From NCBI RefSeq assembly GCF_024509525.1, contig NZ_JAMWEM010000007.1, positions 49,461 to 113,460 on the forward strand: a stretch of 64,000 nt of DNA, given 5' to 3'. Source of the DNA: Streptococcus suis (GTDB lineage: Bacteria > Bacillota > Bacilli > Lactobacillales > Streptococcaceae). Shown here piece by piece: positions 36,702-44,686 of this stretch (its first letter is position 1; every line of letters starts with the position of its first letter). The notes beneath the pieces are model-generated. The model saw only the letters and a program-made list of their open reading frames with translations, searched no databases and had not been told where the DNA came from. The position numbers and the translations under genes are program-made.

Positions 36702-37160
36702 TTAATAAAAAATTCTCTCTAACGGTTCAATTCTAAAACTTTCTCTTTGTGGTGGTAAAACTGATAAGTCATAAAATTCACCTTGTGCCTGTGCAATTTT
36801 AAAAACTTCTAATACTTGACGACTCTCCTCAGATGGATAGATATCATACATATAAGGATTTTTTTCCAACAAAATATCCAACTTCTTTTTTCCAAGTAAT
36901 TGCACGCGCCCTCTAAGAGAGACCATTTTACGGCCTAAAGTCTGTTCACCACTGGTTACTCCAGTTACTGATATATTCGAATCATCTAGTAGTTGTTGAT
37001 AAAATGGTTTTGTATTGGCAGTCAGAAAATACACAGTCTCGCCATCTTGATACATCATATCAATTACACGAGTTGCCGGTTTTCCTTCTTCATCTACCGT
37101 TGCAATGACAACTGAGTGAATATCGTCAACTAATAAAGCTAAATAATCTCTTGTCTTCAT
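36702..37160 (-). CDS. Pyridoxamine 5'-phosphate oxidase-like flavoprotein
   Basis: 152 aa split-barrel FMN-binding family. The pattern HSVVIATVDEEGKPATRVIDMMYQDGETVYFLTANTKPFYQQL at the N-terminus and LRGRVQLLGKKK mid-protein fit small PNPOx-like proteins, which are general flavin-dependent reductases or FMN-binders rather than vitamin B6 enzymes. It lies about 60 bases after the DUF438 gene in the same direction. Confidence 0.82.
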   Translation of the reverse strand: MKTRDYLALLVDDIHSVVIATVDEEGKPATRVIDMMYQDGETVYFLTANTKPFYQQLLDDSNISVTGVTSGEQTLGRKMVSLRGRVQLLGKKKLDILLEKNPYMYDIYPSEESRQVLEVFKIAQAQGEFYDLSVLPPQRESFRIEPLERIFY

Positions 37161-37221
37161 CCTTTTTCTCCCTTTGACTGATTATTAAATCCTGGCTTGT
37201 CCTTATTTCGCCCACATCCCC

Positions 37222-38547
37222 TTAAATATCCCGATGAAAATCGCTATCAATCTCAAAAAATGGTTGGATATCCTGAACATACTCCAAAACGCCTTGAAAC
37301 TCTCCTTGGTCATCACGCACTGCCTTATAGACCACATAGACAAACTTACCCATGCTCTCGGACTTGAACCACATGGTGACCTGGTCTTTTTGTCCCGTGC
37401 GGAGTAATTCAAAAATCTTCTTGACCTTGTCCACTATTTTGGGAGGATGGCAGAGCTCCACATGGCGTCCAATCTGGCTGGGCGTTCGTTTGAAAATCAT
37501 GTCTTCGACAGGGTGGCTGTCATTATAATATTGGAAAATGTCATCCTTGTTGACAAAGGTGAGTTCCAGCGGTAAATGATTGAGGATCAGATTAGCCTGC
37601 TCGACAGACAAGTAACCATTGCCAAAGGCCTGCGGACTGGTTCTGTCCTGAATAGTTTCTGACTTTTCCTTGGGTGTGAAGGTAATGGTAAACTGGCCTT
37701 CTGGCGTGTCGATAATCTGCTGGTTTGGTCCTGCTGGCTGCGAAGAAACAGAATCTGCTTCCTGCTCTGCTATTTCTCCAAAAACCTCCCGATGGGGCAC
37801 CCACTTGGCTGTCGGCTTGACAATGGCGTAGCCGTAGGTGTCGCTGTCCGCTGCCACTTGGAGCCAGTCGTCCTGGGTGAAAATCTCCAGCAGAATCATG
37901 AGGAGAATGGCCTCTTCCTTGAAAATCATCTCTTCAAATTCCTTGGCAAAGGTTTCAAAACGGGCTTTTGTTGCTGCTAGGTCGCCTGTTGCAAGGGTTT
38001 TGCGAGCCGTTTTGAAGAGGTCGCGAATCTCATCGTCCACACCCCACATGACCTTGGGCGGTGCATCATGACCGTACCGCTCCATAATGGGAAAGAAGAC
38101 CTTTTCCTTGCGAGTGTAGTGGTTTTCAAACTGCCCGAGGAGGCCAAACTGGCGTGTCAAACCTTGCAGGAGCTGGTCTTTCAGCTCCGCATCCTCTGTC
38201 TGCTCATACTGGTCAATGATACGGCGGATGCGTAAGAGAGCTGCCCGCAGTGCCAGGTTTTCCTGCTTGAAGACATAGACTGGGTGCCCTTCCTGGTCCA
38301 TATCCGCCACTTCCACATCCGCAATGGCTCCTTTGAAGAGGTTGGCGTGGATATTGCAGAGGCTCATGACGTCTTCAAAAGTGATACCCGTGTCGCTGGA
38401 CATGAGTTCATGCTCCATCATGGAGATTTCCAGGGCAGAAACTCCCGTGAAATGCTGATTAAACTGGTCCTGAACAGACTCTGGGCTAGCACCATTGTGC
38501 AGGTCCAAGAGAATATTCTTCAAAATATCAATCCGTTGTTCCGTCAT
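37222..38547 (-). CDS. DUF438 / hemerythrin / PAS domain protein
   Basis: 441 aa. N-terminal DUF438 (about 1-70), hemerythrin-like helical domain (about 80-215) with candidate iron ligands in GQFENHYTRKEKVFFPIMERYGH and EEMIFKEEAILL, and a C-terminal PAS domain (about 315-430, LPLELTFVNKDDIFQYYND). Such proteins are linked to oxygen/NO sensing or iron-centre repair. It starts at the base where the DUF1858 gene ends, so both are translationally coupled, and together they resemble a split ScdA/RIC protein. Confidence 0.88.
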   Translation of the reverse strand: MTEQRIDILKNILLDLHNGASPESVQDQFNQHFTGVSALEISMMEHELMSSDTGITFEDVMSLCNIHANLFKGAIADVEVADMDQEGHPVYVFKQENLALRAALLRIRRIIDQYEQTEDAELKDQLLQGLTRQFGLLGQFENHYTRKEKVFFPIMERYGHDAPPKVMWGVDDEIRDLFKTARKTLATGDLAATKARFETFAKEFEEMIFKEEAILLMILLEIFTQDDWLQVAADSDTYGYAIVKPTAKWVPHREVFGEIAEQEADSVSSQPAGPNQQIIDTPEGQFTITFTPKEKSETIQDRTSPQAFGNGYLSVEQANLILNHLPLELTFVNKDDIFQYYNDSHPVEDMIFKRTPSQIGRHVELCHPPKIVDKVKKIFELLRTGQKDQVTMWFKSESMGKFVYVVYKAVRDDQGEFQGVLEYVQDIQPFFEIDSDFHRDI

Positions 38548-38777
38548 TATTCTCCTCCTATTACCTCATAGCCGTTGCATTCCAAGACCTGTTGAATACG
38601 GTCTAGTGGAATTTTGGTCATCTTGGAGCCTGTTTTAAGACTGGTCACCTTACCAACGGTGTTGAGCATGGCTGGATTAGCCAAGGGTTTGAAACCAAGC
38701 TCCACCAGAATCTCCTTGACTTCTGGGTGCTGGCTGATAATCTCTGCAACAGGCAGATTTAGATCGATTGTGTTCAT
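38547..38777 (-). CDS. DUF1858 domain protein
   Basis: 76 aa small protein with LPVAEIISQHPEVKEILVELGFKPLANPAM, the DUF1858/ScdA_N-like fold found at the N-terminus of iron-sulfur repair proteins. Its ATG overlaps the stop of the helicase gene as ATGA, and its AAGGAGCC ribosome site lies inside the helicase 3' end. It is coupled to the DUF438 gene downstream. Confidence 0.85.
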   Translation of the reverse strand: MNTIDLNLPVAEIISQHPEVKEILVELGFKPLANPAMLNTVGKVTSLKTGSKMTKIPLDRIQQVLECNGYEVIGGE

Positions 38778-41515
38778 TGCTGGCTCCTTAATAATTCATT
38801 TAATACCTCTATCAGTTTTTCTTTTTCCTGACTCTCATTTGTTTTAAACCTGATTAGAGGGAGGTCGCATTTTTTCAAAATATTATCCTTCATAATATCA
38901 CGTTTAAACTGCTTAGAATTAACTTTATGGAATGCGTATCCATCCACTTCTACAGCTAGAACAGGAGCTTTCGTTAAGCTGTTTACAATCAAAAAATCAA
39001 GGTGCGTATTTCCATGTCTCGCATACTTTGCTTCCTCATCTGTAAGTCGAGTAAAATCCTTCACAAGATTATGCAATTTATAGTCATGTATGACATCTAG
39101 ATTATTATAATTTTCGTCAGTCATAAGTATTTCTCTAATTCGATGATACATTAAATTCTCCGAATCGTATTGTGATAACCGCTTTCGCCTTCTAAAATAT
39201 TCCTCTTTTTCTTGCTCATACTGTTTGTATAAGTAATCAAAAATGGAATAAACCGGACTCTCTCTGACTTCAAAATTATTATATTGTATATATCCTAATA
39301 AATCACTAATATTTTTGTCCAACGATTGCTTATTCCCAGTCATAACGAGGAATAATTTATTTTTAGCTCTTGATATCGCCACATTTAGTAAGTACGGATC
39401 ATCTGTAAAACGTGTTATGCTGTTATCAACCGTGGAGATGATTATCGTATCTTTTTCTCTTCCCTGAAACTTATGGACTGTATCACTTTCTAAATCATCA
39501 ATTTGCTCTTGTAGCTTCTCTTTCTGATTTCGATAAGGCGTGACAACTCCTGTCCGCTCCCTGTCGATTTCATAATTTGGAATAACATCTTGCAGAATTA
39601 TATCGATTTCTCTCTGACTATAGTGTTCTCGAGCGTGATTTCCTTTAGGTGTTCTAATAGCTTGAAGAACGTTTTTTTCCCCATTATCATTTGTCATAAT
39701 CACTAAGTCACCATTATAAAACTTTTGATTACAAAAATTGATAATTCGGGGATGACATCTATAATGCTCTCGTAATAGCGTTTCTGGAACATTCGGAATC
39801 ACTTTTAGTACCGATTGAAGAAAACTATTTGTATATTCATAGCCACTATGAACACCGTATTTATGGAAAAGTTGAGAACTGCTCTCTTTGACATCTTTAG
39901 TAACAATATGCGGTAGTTGTTTACTATCACCAACAACTACAACATTCTTAGCACAAGATAATGCTAGTGCCCCTGTGGTAATATCCACTTGTGAAGCCTC
40001 GTCTATGATTAAATAATCATAGATGATATTCTTTCCCAAACTTGTTGTTGATGAAAATGTTGTACTAAGAACAATAGGATATTCTAGAAGAACTCGTTTC
40101 GATTGTTTCCATAGATCTTCCTCTGTAAACTGTACTCTATTTCTCCCATTCCCATACTTACTAGCTAGATAATCTTTTAAAATATTTAATGAATCACTAG
40201 TCAAACTACTTAAAACTTCCGCACCATTTAAGTGAATTAATTCTTCTTGAAGAGTTTCTAATTTATTCCTTAGCTCTTTTTGCTTATACTGATAAAATAG
40301 ATTCTGAAATTGTATTGTCAAATCAGATAATTCTTGTGTATAGATTTCCCAGTTTCTAACACCATATAATAAAAAGTTTTTTATTTTAAAAATTAAACCT
40401 GACTTTTTATTCTTTTTATAGAGCTCCTCGAACTCATGCCATAACTTGAGCAACCTCTTAGACGAATTAAGATTTAATTCTATAGACGATACATCTGTGT
40501 GCTCAAAAAAATCTTTAAAATGAAGAAATTCCGTTTCTAGTTCTGAGCTTTCTTGTCTCAGATTAGCTAATTCTTCTTGAATTTCAAAAATACGTGGAAG
40601 GCTATCAAACTTTTCACTCAATCCATTTTTGATACTACCCATACTACCATCTTTTAATCTCCAAGAAGAAAAATCTGGATAGGTACTGTATTGATTGAGA
40701 ATAAAATTCTTTTTATTCTCCCCACTCCCAAGATAGGCCACAGGAAAGTCAAGACTATATTTCTTCAATTTTTCATAAATATTGTCAATGGCAGCATTAT
40801 TATTAGAAACTACTAGGACCGTTTTCTCTCTTATCAATATATTGGCTATAATATTCAAAATCGTTTGTGTCTTACCAGTTCCAGGAGGTCCTTGAATGAC
40901 CCTAAATCGATTTATTAAAGCATTTTTGGTTGCCTCATATTGACTATTATTACAACCAAAGGGAAAAATCAATTCCCCATAAAACGTCAATTTAGTCTTC
41001 TGATTCGGACTTAGGTAGCTCGCTAAAGCAACTGTTTTATCTACATAATCTAATTCCTCATACCTTTTTAACAAGAGTAATTTATCAGTAGCTGAGCTTC
41101 TAAGAGGATTCAGCTTAGAAAGTTCTGTCAAATAACTAAAAACATAGCGACTATTCGAATGTGCCAACCCATTTTGTCGTATCTCCAAGTCGCTCCCCAT
41201 ATATAATTTTCTAGTGCCATTTTTGTAGCGGATGTCATAAGCTGTCGAATGTATTCCCTTGAATTCAACAATCGACTCAATATTACTCAATAAACTTCCA
41301 TCTTGCTTCCTATGAACTCCTATCTCCGAAGGATTAAGTTGTTTGTAAAACTTCAGCACCTCGACTCTCTGCATCTTGTAGCAGTAAGGTTTATCATTAT
41401 TTCTAAAATAAATTTCAAAGTAAGACTTACCTTTGTGACGAATCAATTGAAGCGATTTAATATTTTCTGACTTATCCTCTCCATCAATCAAAATTATTTT
41501 TTTATTTTTTCTCAT
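38774..41515 (-). CDS. Superfamily 1 helicase with C-terminal Vsr/PD-(D/E)XK-like nuclease domain
   Basis: 913 aa. An unrecognised N-terminal region (1-195) is followed by a Upf1/Dna2-like SF1 helicase: motif I GPPGTGKT at 209-216, motif II LIIDEASQVD near 510, motif III VVGDSKQLPHI near 535, motif IV LREHYRCHPRIINF near 590, motif V VHKFQGREKDTIIIS and motif VI LNVAISRAKNKLFLV. A long coiled insertion separates motifs I and II. The C-terminus (about 825-913) has HLDFLIV..VLAVEVDGYAFH (Asp840, Glu856, Asp858), a Vsr/DUF559-like nuclease pattern. It is very AT-rich compared with its neighbours (28% GC in the line 40141-40200), suggesting acquisition. DNA repair or phage defence are possible roles. 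Confidence 0.85.
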   Translation of the reverse strand: MRKNKKIILIDGEDKSENIKSLQLIRHKGKSYFEIYFRNNDKPYCYKMQRVEVLKFYKQLNPSEIGVHRKQDGSLLSNIESIVEFKGIHSTAYDIRYKNGTRKLYMGSDLEIRQNGLAHSNSRYVFSYLTELSKLNPLRSSATDKLLLLKRYEELDYVDKTVALASYLSPNQKTKLTFYGELIFPFGCNNSQYEATKNALINRFRVIQGPPGTGKTQTILNIIANILIREKTVLVVSNNNAAIDNIYEKLKKYSLDFPVAYLGSGENKKNFILNQYSTYPDFSSWRLKDGSMGSIKNGLSEKFDSLPRIFEIQEELANLRQESSELETEFLHFKDFFEHTDVSSIELNLNSSKRLLKLWHEFEELYKKNKKSGLIFKIKNFLLYGVRNWEIYTQELSDLTIQFQNLFYQYKQKELRNKLETLQEELIHLNGAEVLSSLTSDSLNILKDYLASKYGNGRNRVQFTEEDLWKQSKRVLLEYPIVLSTTFSSTTSLGKNIIYDYLIIDEASQVDITTGALALSCAKNVVVVGDSKQLPHIVTKDVKESSSQLFHKYGVHSGYEYTNSFLQSVLKVIPNVPETLLREHYRCHPRIINFCNQKFYNGDLVIMTNDNGEKNVLQAIRTPKGNHAREHYSQREIDIILQDVIPNYEIDRERTGVVTPYRNQKEKLQEQIDDLESDTVHKFQGREKDTIIISTVDNSITRFTDDPYLLNVAISRAKNKLFLVMTGNKQSLDKNISDLLGYIQYNNFEVRESPVYSIFDYLYKQYEQEKEEYFRRRKRLSQYDSENLMYHRIREILMTDENYNNLDVIHDYKLHNLVKDFTRLTDEEAKYARHGNTHLDFLIVNSLTKAPVLAVEVDGYAFHKVNSKQFKRDIMKDNILKKCDLPLIRFKTNESQEKEKLIEVLNELLRSQQ

Positions 41516-41534
41516 ATCTCCACCCCATTTTACT

Positions 41535-42800
41535 CTATGTTAACTCGTCCTCCCCCTTCAACGCCTCAAACTTGGCTTTCATGGTTGGGTTATTGCGAGT
41601 GAGTTTTTTTACAGAGACATCCTCCAGCTTGTTATTCGCCAATCTGAGCTGGTTTTCGCTGGTAGTCAGAGCGGCCTTGACAGCCTCCATACGCTTGATT
41701 GCCTTGTCGATTTCATCAATAGCCTTTTGGAAATTATTGCTGGCTGACTGGTAGTTCTTGGCAAAGGCTGTCTTGAAGGTTGCCAAATCTTCTTCAAAAT
41801 GGGTAATGTCGATATGCTGTTCTCTGACCAAGGCCAGCTCCTGCTTGTACTTCAAGCTATTCAACGCAGCATTTCGCAAAAGCCCTATCAACTGAATAAA
41901 GAACTGAGGACGGACCACGTACATCTTCTCGTACTTGTGGCTGACATCCACGATACCAGTGTTGTAGTAGTCGTTGTCCGCCTCCAACATGGTCACCAAA
42001 ACAGCATACTCGCAGTCCTTCTCCCGACGGTCCTTGTCCAACTCCTTGAAAAAGTCCTCGTTCTTGTGCTTCTTGACCGTGTCGTCTGCCTCGTTCTTCA
42101 TCTCAAACATAATGGAGATGATTTCCACCCCATTCTCGTCCAGCTCCCGATAAATATAATCTCCCTTGGAACCACGCGCCGACACCTGATTATCCTTCTC
42201 AAAGTAGGCATTTGGAAAGGCCAACTGCCGCACCTTATTAAACTCTGCCTCGGCATAGAGCTCCAAACTCTCGCCGATCGCCTTGGTGGACTGCTGGGCC
42301 TTGAAATTCTTGTAAAATTCCACCTGCTCATCCGCCACCTTGAGCCGTACCTCGTACTCCTGACGGGTGGTCGCCAGCGCCAACTCCTGCTTCTGCTCCT
42401 GCACCGCCAAGGCATTTTGAGCCGCGTCACGCTCCTTCTCCACCTGAGCCACCGCCTGCTGCAACTCCAAGTCCTTGGCTAGCTCGATTTGCCCCAACTG
42501 AGCCTTGAGCTCTTGGATTTCTTGGTCTTTTTGGGACATAGCAGAGCTGATTTCAAATTCCGTCTGACTGGCCAGCTTATCCAATTTTGCAGTCAGTTCA
42601 AGGATTTCCTTGTCCTTGTCGCCCAGTTTGGCCTGTAAATCATTTTCAGCCTTCTGGGACAATAATTCCCGTTCCCGCTCCAAGCGGTCATGGATTTCCT
42701 TGTCAAACTCCGCACCACGTACCTGGGCCAAAAGCTGACTGTATTCTGTTTCATTAACCGTAAAAACGGTATCGCAATGGGGGCAAGTAATATTATGCAT
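41535..42800 (-). CDS. DUF2130 family protein (zinc ribbon, coiled coil, putative nuclease)
   Basis: 421 aa. The N-terminus has a partial zinc knuckle (ITCPHCDTVF), residues about 25-170 are a long charged coiled coil, and the C-terminal half has SKGDYIYRE..ISIMFEMKNEADDTVKK, a possible PD-(D/E)XK pattern as in RmuC-like proteins, then YVVRPQFFIQLIGLLRNAAL. DUF2130 is a widespread conserved family without proven activity. It ends 19 bases ahead of the helicase gene and starts 6 bases after the small membrane protein. GC is high here (62% in the line 42361-42420). Confidence 0.85.
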   Translation of the reverse strand: MHNITCPHCDTVFTVNETEYSQLLAQVRGAEFDKEIHDRLERERELLSQKAENDLQAKLGDKDKEILELTAKLDKLASQTEFEISSAMSQKDQEIQELKAQLGQIELAKDLELQQAVAQVEKERDAAQNALAVQEQKQELALATTRQEYEVRLKVADEQVEFYKNFKAQQSTKAIGESLELYAEAEFNKVRQLAFPNAYFEKDNQVSARGSKGDYIYRELDENGVEIISIMFEMKNEADDTVKKHKNEDFFKELDKDRREKDCEYAVLVTMLEADNDYYNTGIVDVSHKYEKMYVVRPQFFIQLIGLLRNAALNSLKYKQELALVREQHIDITHFEEDLATFKTAFAKNYQSASNNFQKAIDEIDKAIKRMEAVKAALTTSENQLRLANNKLEDVSVKKLTRNNPTMKAKFEALKGEDELT

Positions 42801-42806
42801 ATTCTC

Positions 42807-43061
42807 TCACTTTCGTTTTCTAAAATAAGATATCAATTTGTGTAAAATAGTAGCTACTCCAAGCACTAGTAAAAAATAGAAAAAACGAACGACGTTACGG
42901 GCATCAGGAATGGACAAAGCCCAAAGTACGAATATCGTGATAGCCGTTATCCAACGCCAACCCCAACTCATCTTTCGTTTGATAAACCACTCCAACCAGT
43001 CTTCACCAGAATTCAAGCGGGTCTCATAATATTCTTCTTTCAGTTTTATACGAAAACTCAA
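42807..43061 (-). CDS. Small membrane protein, paralogue of the 24.9-kb gene (TTG start)
   Basis: 84 aa with EDWLEWFIKRKMSWGWRWI (about 20-38) followed by two hydrophobic segments (about 36-50 and 57-75). Shares the motif with the protein at 24851-25126. The start used is TTG at 43059-43061; GGGAGGGAG lies about 13 bases upstream, which is far, so the true start may differ. First gene of the DUF2130-helicase run, directly next to the IS110 element. Confidence 0.65.
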   Translation of the reverse strand: MSFRIKLKEEYYETRLNSGEDWLEWFIKRKMSWGWRWITAITIFVLWALSIPDARNVVRFFYFLLVLGVATILHKLISYFRKRK

Positions 43062-43116
43062 AAGAATGCAAAAACTCCCTCCCTATGATATAATCAAAGC
43101 GAAAAAATTTTTTATG

Positions 43117-44289
43117 TTAGGCTACTAGCTCGTCCCTAGTAGTCTTTTTCTGTGCTAAAAATTCAGGATAAGTTATCTGCTCTTTTAAGAGGATATAAGC
43201 TATTTTTAATAATTGATGTGCGAGTGCAATTGTTGCTTTTTGTGAACCACGCCGACTTTGAATCTGATAAAATCGGTCTGCTAGAGGACTTCCTTTTTGT
43301 TTTTTGCCAGCGAAAGCGGCCTGGCATAAACATTTCTTCAAATAAGAATTTCCGTGTCGAATCTTGGTACTCCTTTTTTTGCCAGCACTCTCATTATTAC
43401 CTGGACAAAGTCCAGCCCAAGAAGCTAAATGTCCAGCAGTGGGAAATTGGCTCATGTCAACACCAACCTCAGAAATGATAACCGAAGCTGTAATGACATC
43501 AATGCCTGGGATGGAATCCAATATTTCTACATGGTTTTCATATTGTGATAGATAGACATTCATTCGCTCTTCCAACAACTCAATCTGCTTCTGATAAAAA
43601 TCATAAATCTCCAAGGACTGCTTTAACATGAAGCGATGATGGTCAGAAAAATAGCCATCCAAGGCTTCCAGAAGCTGCGACACTTTCTTCTTCAAGCTGG
43701 TATAAACGGATTGATGAACAATGCGAGGTGTGATAGGCGTCTCATCAATCAGTAGTTGAAGGAGATTGCGACCAGATAGCCCCATTATATCTTCGATATA
43801 GGTTGTTAGCTTGATACCACCTGACTGAAGAATTTTATGGATACGATTGGTTTCGCGATTACGACTTTCCACATAATGTTTTCGTTGTCTGGTCAACTCC
43901 CTCAATTCTTGAATGGTTTCATCGGGAACGAAACTCCGAGGAAGCAGACCAATCCGTGTTAATTTGGCAATCCAGCGAGCATCCTTCTTGTCGGTTTTCT
44001 GACCTGGAATAGCCTTCATGTGGGCTGGTTGAGCCAGTATCAGCTCGAAGTCATCACAGAGAGCATGCCAGACAGGTCGCCAATAAATACCTGTGCTTTC
44101 CATACCAACAGCTTCCACATGAAATTGACTGAGAAAATCGTGGCAAGCACGTAGGCCTTTAGTTGTTGTATCAAACGTAGCCATCTCACGCTTTGGACGA
44201 GTTGAGGTGAGTGGTCCATGTAGGATACAGACAACGATATTGGCTTGATGGACATCAATACCTGCACAAGATTGATAGAGAACATCCAT
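43117..44289 (-). CDS. IS110-family transposase (DEDD recombinase)
   Basis: 390 aa. N-terminal RuvC-like DEDD domain: Asp12 in GIDVHQAN, Glu64 in GMESTGIYW, Asp100 and Asp103 in KTDKKDARW. The C-terminal Tnp domain has LDSIPGIDVITASVIISEVG and LASWAGLCPGNNESAGKKRSTK with the conserved Ser. All key residues and length are intact, so it looks active. IS110 elements carry no terminal inverted repeats and use a structured bridge/seek RNA from non-coding ends; the ATG has an AAGGAGGG site. Confidence 0.95.
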   Translation of the reverse strand: MDVLYQSCAGIDVHQANIVVCILHGPLTSTRPKREMATFDTTTKGLRACHDFLSQFHVEAVGMESTGIYWRPVWHALCDDFELILAQPAHMKAIPGQKTDKKDARWIAKLTRIGLLPRSFVPDETIQELRELTRQRKHYVESRNRETNRIHKILQSGGIKLTTYIEDIMGLSGRNLLQLLIDETPITPRIVHQSVYTSLKKKVSQLLEALDGYFSDHHRFMLKQSLEIYDFYQKQIELLEERMNVYLSQYENHVEILDSIPGIDVITASVIISEVGVDMSQFPTAGHLASWAGLCPGNNESAGKKRSTKIRHGNSYLKKCLCQAAFAGKKQKGSPLADRFYQIQSRRGSQKATIALAHQLLKIAYILLKEQITYPEFLAQKKTTRDELVA

Positions 44290-44438
44290 GACAATTCCCT
44301 CCTTCTAAAAATATGAGAGCTTATCTACCGAATTTTAGTCGTATTTTTATACTCATGCCTATCGCATATTTTGGGGTGCTCGTCAGTAGAGTGGGTTAGT
44401 TTTTCCCGCGATGACTAACATCATTAACTCGTCAACCA
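44290..44438 (-). ncRNA. Candidate IS110 bridge-RNA/left-end region
   Basis: Non-coding DNA immediately upstream of the IS110 transposase. On the minus strand a GTTAGT...ACTAAC hairpin (about 44394-44418) and further small stems are visible. Some IS110 groups encode the bridge RNA in this position. The insertion boundaries and loops could not be defined, so this is inference from family knowledge. Confidence 0.35.
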
Positions 44439-44439
44439 C

Positions 44440-44477
44440 AAAGCCCTCACTAAGATTATACACCTAGTGAGGGCTTT
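44440..44477. terminator. Strong hairpin, terminator-like
   Basis: AAAGCCCTCACTA (44440-44452) and TAGTGAGGGCTTT (44465-44477) form a perfect 13-bp stem with a 12-base loop. It lies between carB and the IS110 element. T-rich sequence follows on the plus side. The remaining 44478-44650 has no recognised gene. Confidence 0.65.
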
Positions 44478-44651
44478 ATGTTCGTTTTCATTATTCTGTA
44501 GGTGAGGGCGGAGCCATCATGGATGTCTTTCCCACCACTTTTTCATCTAGCATCTCCTTTATAGCTCACTCTTTATTCCGTCAAGCACTTGGTAGCTCAT
44601 TCCGTAGTCATAAATTTTTCAACACTTCAACGAGACACAACGTTATTATAC

Positions 44652-44680
44652 CAAAAAGATGACCTCTTGTGAGATCATCT
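44652..44680 (-). terminator. Terminator of the pyr-car operon after carB
   Basis: Minus-strand AGATGATCTC-acaa-GAGGTCATCT stem (one G-U pair) followed by TTTTTGG, 7 bases beyond the carB stop. Confidence 0.85.
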
Positions 44681-44686
44681 AATCCA

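Noticed and set aside
41799..42482. 227-aa plus-strand frame within DUF2130
   Set aside because: Leu/His/Val-rich antisense translation of the coiled-coil part; no start signal.
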